A stretch of 64,000 nt of DNA from Simonsiella muelleri ATCC 29453 (GCF_002951835.1 NZ_CP019448.1:1-64000); one strand, 5' to 3'; positions 53,853 through 63,324 are shown, counted from the stretch's first letter. The notes: generated by a model not told the origin, from the letters alone. A program made the numbers and translations.

Positions 53853-54322
53853 AAGGCGTTTTAAATAAAGGTTTTGTAACCGCCAGTGCGGATACCGTTT
53901 TGAATTATGTTCGTACAGGCTCATTGTGGCCTGTAACCTTTGGTTTGGCGTGTTGTGCAGTCGAAATGATGCACGCAGGCATGGCGCGATACGACCTTGA
54001 CCGTTTTGGTATTATTTTCCGCCCATCGCCGCGCCAATCTGATTTGATGATTGTGGCAGGCACGTTGACCAATAAAATGGCTCCCGCTTTGCGCCGTGTG
54101 TACGACCAAATGGCAGAACCGCGTTGGGTGCTGTCTATGGGAACCTGCGCTAATGGCGGCGGTTATTATCACTATTCGTATTCGGTGGTGCGCGGTGCTG
54201 ACCGTGTTGTGCCTGTGGATGTGTATGTACCTGGTTGTCCGCCAACTGCCGAAGCGTTGTTGTATGGCTTAATTCAGTTGCAAGGCAAAATTAAGCGCAC
54301 TTGTACGATTGCGCGACACTAA
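53843..54322 (+). CDS. nuoB: NADH-quinone oxidoreductase subunit B
   Basis: NuoB carries iron-sulfur cluster N2, the last before quinone. The 159-residue protein has the ligands in GLACCAVEMM, MGTCANGGGYY and VPGCPPTAEAL. The start MGIEGVLNKGFVTAS at 53843 overlaps the end of nuoA by ten bases; the longer frame to 53771 is not used. An uptake sequence follows the stop. Confidence 0.97.
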   Translation: MGIEGVLNKGFVTASADTVLNYVRTGSLWPVTFGLACCAVEMMHAGMARYDLDRFGIIFRPSPRQSDLMIVAGTLTNKMAPALRRVYDQMAEPRWVLSMGTCANGGGYYHYSYSVVRGADRVVPVDVYVPGCPPTAEALLYGLIQLQGKIKRTCTIARH

Positions 54323-54368
54323 TCTTTCAGGCAGCCTGAAAACTTTAAAAATTAAGGATAATCATAAA

Positions 54369-54896
54369 ATGAATTTAAAAACAATGTGTTTGTTGCCAAT
54401 GTTGTTTGCTAGTTCTTTGGCGTTGGCGGAAATCAGTTCGGCTGAACGCGCTGACCCTATTGTTGCAAAATTGCTCAACAGCAAAGAATTAGGCAAGCCA
54501 CAAGCGGTAGATTCTGATCCTATGCTTGCAGGTACTGGCGGCAAAGAGATGATTTATCCTGATACTTTTGAATTGGTTAATCCGAAAGAGCATTTATATG
54601 CCATCGTTACCGAAGTTCAAGACGACCCTGTATATCAAGAAGAAGGCATTAGTTATTATCGTCGCATGACTTATGCGCGTTGTGATAAATATCAATTTAT
54701 ACAAGGCTTGTTAATAAAATCTTTGGCTTTTAATGATAAAAATCAACCATTAAAAGTGTATGAACCAGCGGCTGAAAACTATTCATTGGAACTCAACGGG
54801 GACGATTACCAAGAATATTTAGAGATGTCGCACGAAACCAGCCGTGATATTCCTATGGTTCATGCGATTTGCACATTGGCAAAACAGAAAAAATAA
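54369..54896 (+). CDS. Exported hypothetical protein inserted between nuoB and nuoC
   Basis: The 175-residue product has a signal peptide (MNLKTMCLLPMLFASSLALAE) and a soluble domain with two cysteines (YARCDKYQF, HAICTLAKQ) that could form a disulfide. No family is recognised. AAGGATAATCATAAA before the ATG at 54369 is a clear ribosome binding site; the frame back to 54309 reads through an uptake sequence and is rejected. Uptake sequences lie on both sides (near 54326 and 54916). It is not a complex I gene. Confidence 0.75.
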   Translation: MNLKTMCLLPMLFASSLALAEISSAERADPIVAKLLNSKELGKPQAVDSDPMLAGTGGKEMIYPDTFELVNPKEHLYAIVTEVQDDPVYQEEGISYYRRMTYARCDKYQFIQGLLIKSLAFNDKNQPLKVYEPAAENYSLELNGDDYQEYLEMSHETSRDIPMVHAICTLAKQKK

Positions 54897-54972
54897 TATT
54901 TGTTTGAAAACGACTTTTCAGGCAGCCTGAAATGCCTGAAACCGAAACAAAAAAACAAACTAGGAGCGTGTT

Positions 54973-55560
54973 ATGCACGTTATTGATTTACAGGCAGCCT
55001 GCACCGAAATTTTGGGCAAAAAAGCCAGCAAAATCCTGTTGGCATTTGATGAAGTTACCATTGAATGCCAGCCTGAACACTATTTAGACATCATGACCAC
55101 CTTGCGCGACCACGAAGACTTACACTTTGAAAGCATAGTGGATTTGTGCGGTGTGGATTACAGCACTTATAAGAATGAGAAGTGGCAAGGCAAGCGTTTT
55201 GCTGCTGTCAGCCAACTGGTTTCCGTGAAACATAACCAGCGCGTGCGTGTGCGTGTGTGGGCGCAAGACGATGATTTGCCGCTTGTGCCATCAGTAGTCA
55301 ATATCTACAACAGCGCGGATTGGTATGAGCGTGAAGCCTTTGATATGTATGGAATTATTTTCAATGAACATCCTGATTTGCGCCGTATTTTGACGGATTA
55401 TGGTTTTGTCGGACACCCGTTCCGCAAAGATTTTCCTGTTTCGGGTTACGTGGAGATGCGTTATGACGAAACCGAGAAACGCGTGATTTATCAACCTGTA
55501 ACCATTGAACCGCGCGAAATTACACCGCGTGTTGTGCGCGAGGAGAACTACGGTGGCTAA
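54973..55560 (+). CDS. nuoC: NADH-quinone oxidoreductase subunit C
   Basis: NuoC (30 kDa subunit) is part of the quinone-binding arm. The 195-residue protein has the signature WYEREAFDMYGIIFNEHPDLRRILTDYGFVGHPFRKDFP. It is separate from nuoD, unlike the fused form in E. coli. TAGGAGCGTGTT precedes the ATG. Its end overlaps the nuoD start by eight bases. Confidence 0.97.
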   Translation: MHVIDLQAACTEILGKKASKILLAFDEVTIECQPEHYLDIMTTLRDHEDLHFESIVDLCGVDYSTYKNEKWQGKRFAAVSQLVSVKHNQRVRVRVWAQDDDLPLVPSVVNIYNSADWYEREAFDMYGIIFNEHPDLRRILTDYGFVGHPFRKDFPVSGYVEMRYDETEKRVIYQPVTIEPREITPRVVREENYGG

Positions 55561-56809
55561 ATTAAGAAATTACACGATTAACTTCGGGCCGCAGCACCCA
55601 GCCGCACACGGCGTATTGCGTATGATTTTGGAGTTGGAAGGCGAAACCATTGTCCGTGCCGACCCACATATTGGCTTATTGCATCGTGGTACGGAAAAGT
55701 TAGCTGAAACAAAAACTTATCTGCAAGCTTTGCCATATATGGACAGGTTGGACTACGTTTCCATGATGGTTAACGAGCAAGCGTATTGCATGGCGATTGA
55801 AAAATTGGTGGGTATTGAAGTGCCGATTCGCGCCAAATATATTCGCACCATGTTTGCCGAAGTAACACGCATTTTGAATCACTTGATGGGCGTGGGTTCG
55901 CACGCACTGGACATTGGCGCGATGACCGCGATTTTGTATGCTTTCCGCGACCGCGAAGAATTGATGGATTTGTATGAAGCGGTATCGGGGGCGCGTATGC
56001 ACGCTGCGTATTTCCGTCCAGGTGGCGTATACCGCGATTTGCCCGATTTTATGCCGAAATACGAAAGCAGCAAATACCGCAACGCCAAAGTATTGAAAGA
56101 ATTGAACGCGAGCCGTGAAGGCACGATGTTGGATTTTATTGATGCATTCTGTGAGCGTTTCCCGAAAAATATTGATACGCTGGAAACGCTGCTGACGGAC
56201 AACCGCATTTGGAAACAACGTACCGTAGGCATTGGTGTGGTATCGCCAGAACGCGCTTTGCAAAAAGGTTTTACGGGTGTGATGTTACGTGGTTCGGGCG
56301 TGGAATGGGACATTCGCAAAAAACAACCGTATGAAGTGTATGACCAAATTGATTTTGATATTCCAGTAGGCGTGAACGGCGATTGCTATGACCGTTATCT
56401 GTGTCGCATGGCAGAAATGCGACAATCGGTTCGCATCATCAAACAATGTGCAGACTGGTTACGTGCCAATCCGAATTTGCCTGTTATTGTGGAAAATCAC
56501 AAAGTCGCACCACCCAAACGCACCGACATGAAAATCGGTATGGAAGATTTAATTCATCATTTCAAATTGTTTACCGAAGGTATGCACGTTCCCGAAGGCG
56601 AAACCTACACCGCAGTAGAACACCCGAAAGGCGAATTTGGCATTTACATGATTTCCGATGGCGCAAACAAACCGTATCGCCTGAAAATTCGCGCCCCTGG
56701 GTTCGCGCATTTGCAAGGCATGGACGAAATGGCGCGTGGTCATATGTTGGCGGACGTGGTGGCGATTATCGGTACACAAGATATTGTATTTGGCGAAGTG
56801 GACAGATAA
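55553..56809 (+). CDS. nuoD: NADH-quinone oxidoreductase subunit D
   Basis: NuoD (49 kDa subunit) forms the quinone pocket with NuoB. The 418-residue protein starts (GTG) MAKLRNYTINFGPQHPAAHGVLR and ends with the GFAHLQGMDEMARGHMLADVVAIIGTQDIVFGEVDR block. AGGAG lies seven bases before the GTG. The GTG overlaps nuoC by eight bases, so the two are coupled. Confidence 0.97.
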   Translation: MAKLRNYTINFGPQHPAAHGVLRMILELEGETIVRADPHIGLLHRGTEKLAETKTYLQALPYMDRLDYVSMMVNEQAYCMAIEKLVGIEVPIRAKYIRTMFAEVTRILNHLMGVGSHALDIGAMTAILYAFRDREELMDLYEAVSGARMHAAYFRPGGVYRDLPDFMPKYESSKYRNAKVLKELNASREGTMLDFIDAFCERFPKNIDTLETLLTDNRIWKQRTVGIGVVSPERALQKGFTGVMLRGSGVEWDIRKKQPYEVYDQIDFDIPVGVNGDCYDRYLCRMAEMRQSVRIIKQCADWLRANPNLPVIVENHKVAPPKRTDMKIGMEDLIHHFKLFTEGMHVPEGETYTAVEHPKGEFGIYMISDGANKPYRLKIRAPGFAHLQGMDEMARGHMLADVVAIIGTQDIVFGEVDR

Positions 56810-56850
56810 TTTTTATTTTTCAGGCAGCCTGAAAACGAGAATGTATAAAA

Positions 56851-57237
56851 ATGAGTACATTTAATGGTATTGGAACGCAATTTGTTGGCGAATGCTGTCA
56901 AGAAGAAGATGGTTCGTATATTGCAACTTATTGGTTTACGATTTTACACATTCCCATTATTCCCTTTTATAGCGCACGAATTCATGGGCAATATTCAGAA
57001 GAAGTGGCAATGGGACATTCAACTTTGACGGAGTACGAAGAATTACCGTTGTATTTTCCGCAAGTGATAAGAACGTATGCTTATTTAGCCATGATTGTCG
57101 GTTTGTATCATTTTATTCAAACTAAATTCAAAGCTGGCGATAGTAACCCACTGATTTGGATAGGTTTAGCATTACCGCTTTTAGCTTTGCCTTGGATTAT
57201 GCGTTATTTTGCACGGAAAAAAGCAGGTTGGCGTTAA
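56851..57237 (+). CDS. Small membrane protein inserted between nuoD and nuoE
   Basis: The 128-residue product has a hydrophilic start (STFNGIGTQFVGECCQEEDGSYIATYWFTILHIPIIPFYSARI) and two C-terminal helices (IRTYAYLAMIVGLYHFI and PLIWIGLALPLLALPWIMRYF). The NGIGT..G....GSY..T.W....IPI.P..S.R pattern is common in small membrane proteins of unknown role. Uptake sequences lie on both sides (near 56819 and 57256). It is not a known complex I subunit. Confidence 0.7.
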   Translation: MSTFNGIGTQFVGECCQEEDGSYIATYWFTILHIPIIPFYSARIHGQYSEEVAMGHSTLTEYEELPLYFPQVIRTYAYLAMIVGLYHFIQTKFKAGDSNPLIWIGLALPLLALPWIMRYFARKKAGWR

Positions 57238-57306
57238 AAATAGGCAAAACGATTTTTCAGGCAGCCTGAAAACTAAACAAACCATTATTTTATTTAGGAT
57301 TACAAA

Positions 57307-57780
57307 ATGTTATCCGCACAATCATTAAAAGAAATTGATATTGAATTAGCAAAATACCCTGCCGACCAGCGCCGTAGTGCGATTATGGGCGCGTTGCGTA
57401 TTGCGCAAGTAGAAAAAGGCTATTTAGCTGCAGAAACCATTGAATTTGTGGCGCAATATGTGGGCATTCCTGCAATTGCTGCCTATGAAGTAGCAACTTT
57501 TTACAATATGTATGACTTGCAGCCTGTGGGCAAATACAAATTGACGGTTTGTACTAATTTGCCGTGTGCCTTGCGTGGCGGTGTGGACGCTGGCGAATAC
57601 CTGAAAGAAAAACTGGGCATTGGCTACGGCGAAACTACTCCTGACGGTAAATTCACGCTGGTAGAGGGCGAATGCATGGGTGCGTGTGGTGATGCGCCTG
57701 TTATGCTGTTGAATAATCACAAAATGTGTAGTTTTATGGACGCAGCCGCGATTGATAAAAAATTGGCGGAATTGGAGTGA
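57307..57780 (+). CDS. nuoE: NADH-quinone oxidoreductase subunit E
   Basis: NuoE (24 kDa subunit) holds cluster N1a in the NADH dehydrogenase module. The 157-residue protein has the thioredoxin-like fold with ligands in CTNLPCALRGG (two Cys) and GECMGACGDAPVM (two Cys). Confidence 0.97.
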   Translation: MLSAQSLKEIDIELAKYPADQRRSAIMGALRIAQVEKGYLAAETIEFVAQYVGIPAIAAYEVATFYNMYDLQPVGKYKLTVCTNLPCALRGGVDAGEYLKEKLGIGYGETTPDGKFTLVEGECMGACGDAPVMLLNNHKMCSFMDAAAIDKKLAELE

Positions 57781-57893
57781 TTGAATTTTCAGGTTGTTTA
57801 AAAACGTGAATATATCAATAATTTTCTTTAGAGTGGGTGTAACGTGTTTTTCAGGTAGCCTAAAAGTTAAATTAAAGTTAAATTGGAAAAATT

Positions 57894-58151
57894 ATGGTGA
57901 GAATGACTGCATCAGAACTATATGAAATTATGGATATGGTTCATCATGTTTTACAACAACGCCAATTGGCAAGGAAGTCTGAATTAAATGCAGAACAAGT
58001 TGCCGATGAAATTCTTGCTAGAGTTAGGCAAGAGCCATTAGATAAGAATAAAATTTATAAAGCTATTCAGCGTCTTATTGAAGATAAGAAAATAACTGTT
58101 CATCCGATTGATGGAAAATTGACTGTATATATTCCAAGGTCAATGCGTTGA
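57894..58151 (+). CDS. Small hypothetical protein inserted between nuoE and nuoF
   Basis: The 85-residue soluble, helix-rich product (MTASELYEIMDMVHHVLQQRQLARKSELNAEQVADEILARVRQEPLDKNKIYKAIQRLIEDKKITVHPIDGKLTVYIPRSMR) ends with a helix-turn-beta-hairpin pattern like a winged helix. No family is recognised. ATGs at 57894 and 57903 are both possible starts. Variant uptake sequences lie on both sides (near 57850 and 58171) with a second standard one near 58250. Confidence 0.55.
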   Translation: MVRMTASELYEIMDMVHHVLQQRQLARKSELNAEQVADEILARVRQEPLDKNKIYKAIQRLIEDKKITVHPIDGKLTVYIPRSMR

Positions 58152-58293
58152 TAATTTGAAAAACTATATTTTCAGGCTACCTGAAAATTTAAAAAATACT
58201 ACTCCAAAAATTTTAAAGACAACACTTTAAACCAAGGCGGCAAATCCTTTCAGGCTGCCTGAAAACTTAAAAAAAACAGTTAGGCAAACCAAA

Positions 58294-59595
58294 ATGGCAA
58301 TTTACCAAGCAGGCGTAATTTTTGAAAACGTAGATACCCGTAACCCAAATTGTTGGACACTCGCTGAATATCAGGTGCGTGGCGGTTATCAAGCGTTGCG
58401 CAAAATTTTAACCGAAAAAATCCCCCAAACCGATGTCATTGACGAAATGAAAGCGTCTGGTTTGCGCGGACGCGGTGGCGCAGGTTTCCCAACAGGTTTG
58501 AAATGGAGCTTTATGCCGCGTTCATTCCCTGGTGCAAAATACGTTGTCTGCAACACGGACGAGGGCGAACCAGGGACATTCAAAGACCGCGACATCATTA
58601 TGTTCAATCCGCATGCCTTGATTGAGGGCATGATTATCGCGGGCTACGCTATGGGCGCGGAAGCTGGTTACAACTATATTCACGGCGAAATTTTTGAAGG
58701 TTTTCAATTGTTTGAAAAAGCCTTGCAAGAAGCGCGTGATGCTGGCTTTTTAGGTAAAAATATTATGGGTAGCGAATTTTCATTTGAATTATTCGCGCAC
58801 CATGGCTATGGCGCGTACATTTGCGGCGAAGAAACGGCTTTATTGGAATCGTTGGAGGGCAAAAAAGGTCAGCCACGTTTTAAACCGCCATTCCCTGCTT
58901 CTTTTGGTTTATACGGCAAGCCGACAACGATTAACAACACGGAAACGTTTGCGTCTGTGCCGTTTATTATCCGCGATGGCGGCAAAACCTTTGCCGATAA
59001 AGGCATTGAAAGCGCGGGCGGTACGAAATTATTTTCTATTTCGGGACACGTTGAACGCCCAGGTAATTATGAAGTTGCGTTGGGTACGCCATTTTCGGAA
59101 TTGCTGGCAATGGCTGGCGGTGTGCGCGGTGGCAAGAAATTGAAAGCGGTTATACCTGGTGGTTCGTCTGCGCCTGTGTTGCCAGCCGATATTATGATGT
59201 CGTGCAATATGGATTACGACAGCATTGCGAAAGCAGGTTCTATGCTGGGTTCGGGCGCAGTGATTGTGATGGACGAAGATGTGTGCATGGTCAAAGCATT
59301 GGAGCGTTTGAGCTATTTCTATCACGAAGAGTCGTGTGGTCAATGTACGCCGTGTCGTGAGGGTACAGGCTGGCTGTATCGTATCGTGCATCGCATTGCG
59401 ATGGGCAAAGGTCGCCCCGAAGATTTGGATTTGCTAGATAGCGTAGGTAACAATATGGCAGGACGTACGATTTGTGCATTGGCAGATGCGGCGGTATTCC
59501 CTGTTCGCAGTTTTACCAAGCATTTCCGCGAAGAATTTGAACACTATATTGAGCATGGCAAGCCGATGAAACCGCATCAATGGGGTGGCTGGTAA
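58294..59595 (+). CDS. nuoF: NADH-quinone oxidoreductase subunit F
   Basis: NuoF binds NADH and FMN and carries cluster N3. The 433-residue protein has the nucleotide site GLRGRGGAGFPTGLKWSFMP and NTDEGEPGTFKDR, and the cluster ligands in ESCGQCTPCREGTGW plus a later Cys in TICALADA. An uptake core lies just before the gene and another right after its stop. Confidence 0.98.
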   Translation: MAIYQAGVIFENVDTRNPNCWTLAEYQVRGGYQALRKILTEKIPQTDVIDEMKASGLRGRGGAGFPTGLKWSFMPRSFPGAKYVVCNTDEGEPGTFKDRDIIMFNPHALIEGMIIAGYAMGAEAGYNYIHGEIFEGFQLFEKALQEARDAGFLGKNIMGSEFSFELFAHHGYGAYICGEETALLESLEGKKGQPRFKPPFPASFGLYGKPTTINNTETFASVPFIIRDGGKTFADKGIESAGGTKLFSISGHVERPGNYEVALGTPFSELLAMAGGVRGGKKLKAVIPGGSSAPVLPADIMMSCNMDYDSIAKAGSMLGSGAVIVMDEDVCMVKALERLSYFYHEESCGQCTPCREGTGWLYRIVHRIAMGKGRPEDLDLLDSVGNNMAGRTICALADAAVFPVRSFTKHFREEFEHYIEHGKPMKPHQWGGW

Positions 59596-59625
59596 TTTTC
59601 AGGCTGCCTGACATGAGGAGAATTG

Positions 59626-60432
59626 ATGAGTAAACCCTTTTTAAAATGGGCAGGTGGAAAAGCGAAACTTGTTGCAAATATCAGTCATCAACTCCCACAG
59701 GCAAAGCGGTTAGTTGAGCCGTTTGCAGGGTCGGCAGCAGTATCATTGGCATTAGAATTTGACACGTATTTATTGAATGACGCCAATGCAGATTTAATTA
59801 ATGTGTATTCCATATTAAAAGAAGAAAAACAAGAATTCATTGATTATGCGCAATCGTTTTTCACACCTGAAAATAATCAGGAAACACGGTTTTATGAATG
59901 GCGTGAATGTTTTAATCACACTGAAAATTGTGTAGAAAAAGCCGCTTTGTTTATGTATTTGAACCGTCATGCGTTTAACGGTTTATGTCGTTACAACAGC
60001 AAAGGTGGGTTTAATGTACCGTTTGGGCGTTATAAATCGCCATATTTTCCTGCTGATGAAATGCGCGGCTACATCGAAAAATCTGATCGCATCACATTGA
60101 TGTGCGGCGATTTTCAGGCAGCATTAGATTTGGTACAGTTTGATGATGCCGTTTATTGCGATCCACCGTATGTGCCACTTAATGAAACAGCGTCATTTAC
60201 GGCTTATTCACAAGGTGGATTTACTTGGCAAGACCAAGTTAGTTTGTTGCAATGTGTTGAACAGGCAGCACAAAAATGTAGAGGCGTGGTTTTGTCTAAT
60301 CATGATACGGCTGCTACACGTGAACTTTACCGAAATGCTTATATTGAAGCGCTTGAAGTACAACGAAACATTGCTGCAAAAGGCAGTAGCCGTGTAAAAG
60401 TAGGTGAATTGTTGGCGCGTTGGCATGAGTGA
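59626..60432 (+). CDS. Dam-type N6-adenine DNA methyltransferase
   Basis: The 268-residue protein is a class D12 (alpha group) methyltransferase: FLKWAGGKAKL at residues 5-15, motif I VEPFAGSAAVS, the target-recognition block NRHAFNGLCRYNSKGGFNVPFGRY (residues 113-136) and catalytic DPPY at 179-182. That recognition block is close to Dam enzymes of GATC specificity. GAGGAG lies before the ATG at 59626. The stop overlaps the next gene by eight bases. It sits between nuoF and nuoG and is the modification half of a restriction-modification pair. Confidence 0.9.
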   Translation: MSKPFLKWAGGKAKLVANISHQLPQAKRLVEPFAGSAAVSLALEFDTYLLNDANADLINVYSILKEEKQEFIDYAQSFFTPENNQETRFYEWRECFNHTENCVEKAALFMYLNRHAFNGLCRYNSKGGFNVPFGRYKSPYFPADEMRGYIEKSDRITLMCGDFQAALDLVQFDDAVYCDPPYVPLNETASFTAYSQGGFTWQDQVSLLQCVEQAAQKCRGVVLSNHDTAATRELYRNAYIEALEVQRNIAAKGSSRVKVGELLARWHE

Positions 60433-60997
60433 GAATTTGTCTTGGAGTAGTTTTATGATTAAAGGTGGGACAGGTGGTGGTCGTACACAAACAGGTTTAC
60501 GTTTTGAGCAGCGAACGGACATTAAACAATTATTTGAACAAATTGATGGTTATGAATTAAAACAATCGAGTAATAAAACGGGTTACGAAATTTGGTTTAA
60601 GGGTGATTTGTTGGCGTATTGTTTTAAAAAGCGTGAACTGTATCGTTTTTTGGAACAGGAGTCGTATTGTATTGATTGGAAGAAATATTTATCTAAACGC
60701 CTAGAACCTGATAATGCATTGTTTGTGATTGTGCGCGATACTTTATTCATTATTGAAATTAAATTTCAGCAAGTACTTGGTTCGGTTGATGAAAAATTGC
60801 AAACATGTGATTTTAAACGTAAACAATACAGCAAATTGGTGCGTGATTTAAATTGGCGCGTGGAATATGTTTATGTATTGAACGATTGGTTTCGGAAGCC
60901 TGAATACAAGGACACGTTGGATTATATTCATGCAATGAATTGTCATTATTTGTTTAATGAAATTCCGCTTAAATGGTTGGGTTTACCCCACGAATAA
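60425..60997 (+). CDS. PD-(D/E)XK restriction endonuclease partner
   Basis: The 190-residue product has a glycine-rich start (KGGTGGGRTQTGLRFE, residues 13-28) and the nuclease core Pro95-Asp96 ... Glu111-Ile-Lys113 in EPDNALFVIVRDTLFIIEIKFQQ, followed by GSVDEKLQTCDFKRKQYSKL. This is the textbook spacing of a PD-(D/E)XK active site. The ATG at 60425 overlaps the methyltransferase stop (ATGAGTGA), so the pair is cotranslated. The recognition sequence is probably that of the Dam-type partner. An uptake sequence follows the stop. Confidence 0.8.
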   Translation: MSENLSWSSFMIKGGTGGGRTQTGLRFEQRTDIKQLFEQIDGYELKQSSNKTGYEIWFKGDLLAYCFKKRELYRFLEQESYCIDWKKYLSKRLEPDNALFVIVRDTLFIIEIKFQQVLGSVDEKLQTCDFKRKQYSKLVRDLNWRVEYVYVLNDWFRKPEYKDTLDYIHAMNCHYLFNEIPLKWLGLPHE

Positions 60998-61063
60998 TTA
61001 ATTTCAGGCAGCCTGAAACCCTTGAAAAATTTTTTAAATACAAAATCGTAACTAGGAAGAACC

Positions 61064-63322
61064 ATGTTACAAATCCAAATTGATGGTAAACAAATTGAAG
61101 TGAATCAAGGCGCAACCGTAATGGAGGCGGCACATGAATTGGGAACGTATATCCCCCATTTCTGTTATCACAAAAAACTCTCTATTGCTGCCAACTGCCG
61201 TATGTGCTTGGTGGAAGTAGAAAAAGCCCCTAAACCTTTGCCTGCGTGTGCGACACCCGTAACCGATGGCATGGTGGTACACACGCATTCGGCAAAAGCC
61301 AAACAGGCGCAAGAAGGCGTGATGGAATTTCTGCTGATTAATCACCCATTGGATTGCCCGATTTGCGACCAAGGCGGAGAGTGTCAGTTGCAAGATTTGG
61401 CGGTGGGCTACGGTAAATCCGCCAGCCGTTATGAAGAAGAAAAACGTGCAGTAGTCGGTAAAGATATGGGGGCGTTGATTTCAGCAGAGGAAATGAGTCG
61501 CTGTATTCATTGTACGCGTTGCGTGCGTTTTACTGAAGAAATCGCGGGCGAGCAGGAAATCGGGATGGCAAACCGTGGTGAATTTTCTGAAATTATGCCG
61601 TTTATCGGTAAAGTGGTGGAAACCGAATTATCAGGTAATGTGATTGATTTGTGTCCTGTGGGTGCTTTAACCAGTAAACCATTTCGATATGACGCGCGTT
61701 CGTGGGAATTGTCGCGCCGTAAATCAATTTCTGCGCACGATTCTTTGGGTTCTAACCTGATTGTTCAAACCAAAGACCACACCGTACGCCGTGTGTTGCC
61801 ATTGGAAAATGAAAGCATCAATGAATGCTGGATTTCTGACCGCGACCGATTCGCCTACGAAGGTTTGTATCACGAAAGCCGTTTGCAAAAACCCAAAATC
61901 AAACACGGCGGTGAGTGGCAAGAAGTGGATTGGACCACCGCTTTGGAATACGTCCGCCACACATTAGAATGTATCGGTAAAGAAGAGGGTAAAGACCAAA
62001 TCGCGATTTGGGCAAACCCAATGAATACCGTAGAAGAATTGTATTTGGCGAAAAAATTAGCCGATGGTTTGGGTATCAAAGCCACAACTGCGCGTTTGCG
62101 TGAAAGTGATGGTCGGCTTTCAGGCAGCCTGAAGGGAGCGCAATGGTTGGGTCAATCCATTGAGCAATTAGCTGCGTGTGAAGCGGTGTTGGTAGTGGGT
62201 GCGAATCTGCGCAAAGAGCAGCCCTTGCTTACGGCACGTTTGCGCCGTGCGGCGAAAAATGGTATGGCATTAAGTGTCGTGGCGGCGTGTAAAGAAGTAT
62301 TGCATATGCCTTTGTTGACACAAGATGTGTTACACCCAAATGAATGGGCTAATTATTTGAATAATTTGGCTGAACATCATGATTATACGATTTCAGGCAG
62401 CCTGAAAAATGCTGCTACCGCTGCCATTATTTTGGGTGCTGATGTACAGAATCACCCAGATTTTGCAGGGATTTATGTGGCGGCACAAAAATTAGCCAAT
62501 GCCACTGGTGCGACTTTGGGCGTATTGCCACAAGCTGCCAATAGTGTGGGTGCGGACGTGGTGGGCATCAATCAAATGGCAATCAACCAAATGATTGAGC
62601 AACCCAAAAAAGCCGTTTTATTACTGAATGTTGAACCTGAATTAGACGTGCTGGGTGGTGCGCGAGTTGTGAATGCTTTAAGACAGGCTGGCAGCGTGAT
62701 GGCATTTACGGCTTATGAAAATCCGAATTTATTGGAAGTGTGTGATGTGTTGTTGCCGATTGTGCCATTTACCGAAACTTCAGGCAGCTTCATCAATATG
62801 GAAGGGCGTTTGCAGTCATTTCATGGTGTGGTGAAGGCGTTGGGCGAAGCGCGACCATTGTGGAAAATTTTGCGTGTTTTGGGTAATGTCTTGAATGTTG
62901 AAGGTTTTGATTATGAAACCAGCGAGCAAGTTTTAGCAGATGCGATTTCTGTTAGCACGCTGCCTGAAAAATTGAGCAATGACAGTATCTTAACTGCAAT
63001 CAGTGTACAACCACAAGGCGATAAATTGATTCGCGTGGGGGGCGTGGGTATTTATCATACCGACCCGATTGTACGCCGTGCAACTTCATTACAACAAACC
63101 AGCCATGCTGCCACACCTGAAGCACATTTAAATCCCAACACTTTGAAAGTATTTGGTTTACAAGATGGCGAACAAGTGTTTGCAAAACAAAATGGTGCAG
63201 CTGAATTGGTAACCGTTCGTGCGGATATGGGTTTGGCTGAAAATGTGGTTTACTTGCCCCTGCACCCTGAGAATGCGGCGTTGGGCGGTTTGATGAATAG
63301 CATTGAGTTAACGAGGGCATAA
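61064..63322 (+). CDS. nuoG: NADH-quinone oxidoreductase subunit G
   Basis: NuoG is the large iron-sulfur subunit of complex I. The 752-residue protein has a [2Fe-2S] ferredoxin domain (CRMCLVEVEKAPKPLPAC), the His-Cys3 cluster region (HPLDCPICDQGGECQLQD), a [4Fe-4S] site (CIHCTRCVRF) and a molybdopterin-oxidoreductase-like domain after about residue 220. It is shorter than E. coli NuoG (about 910), as in other betaproteobacteria. Two uptake sequences inside are read as SGSLKG and SGSLKN, and a third as SGSF. Confidence 0.97.
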   Translation: MLQIQIDGKQIEVNQGATVMEAAHELGTYIPHFCYHKKLSIAANCRMCLVEVEKAPKPLPACATPVTDGMVVHTHSAKAKQAQEGVMEFLLINHPLDCPICDQGGECQLQDLAVGYGKSASRYEEEKRAVVGKDMGALISAEEMSRCIHCTRCVRFTEEIAGEQEIGMANRGEFSEIMPFIGKVVETELSGNVIDLCPVGALTSKPFRYDARSWELSRRKSISAHDSLGSNLIVQTKDHTVRRVLPLENESINECWISDRDRFAYEGLYHESRLQKPKIKHGGEWQEVDWTTALEYVRHTLECIGKEEGKDQIAIWANPMNTVEELYLAKKLADGLGIKATTARLRESDGRLSGSLKGAQWLGQSIEQLAACEAVLVVGANLRKEQPLLTARLRRAAKNGMALSVVAACKEVLHMPLLTQDVLHPNEWANYLNNLAEHHDYTISGSLKNAATAAIILGADVQNHPDFAGIYVAAQKLANATGATLGVLPQAANSVGADVVGINQMAINQMIEQPKKAVLLLNVEPELDVLGGARVVNALRQAGSVMAFTAYENPNLLEVCDVLLPIVPFTETSGSFINMEGRLQSFHGVVKALGEARPLWKILRVLGNVLNVEGFDYETSEQVLADAISVSTLPEKLSNDSILTAISVQPQGDKLIRVGGVGIYHTDPIVRRATSLQQTSHAATPEAHLNPNTLKVFGLQDGEQVFAKQNGAAELVTVRADMGLAENVVYLPLHPENAALGGLMNSIELTRA

Positions 63323-63324
63323 TC

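Noticed and set aside
55700..56263. 187-residue minus-strand frame opposite nuoD
   Set aside because: It is a long shadow caused by codon bias of nuoD and has no start signals or recognisable domain.
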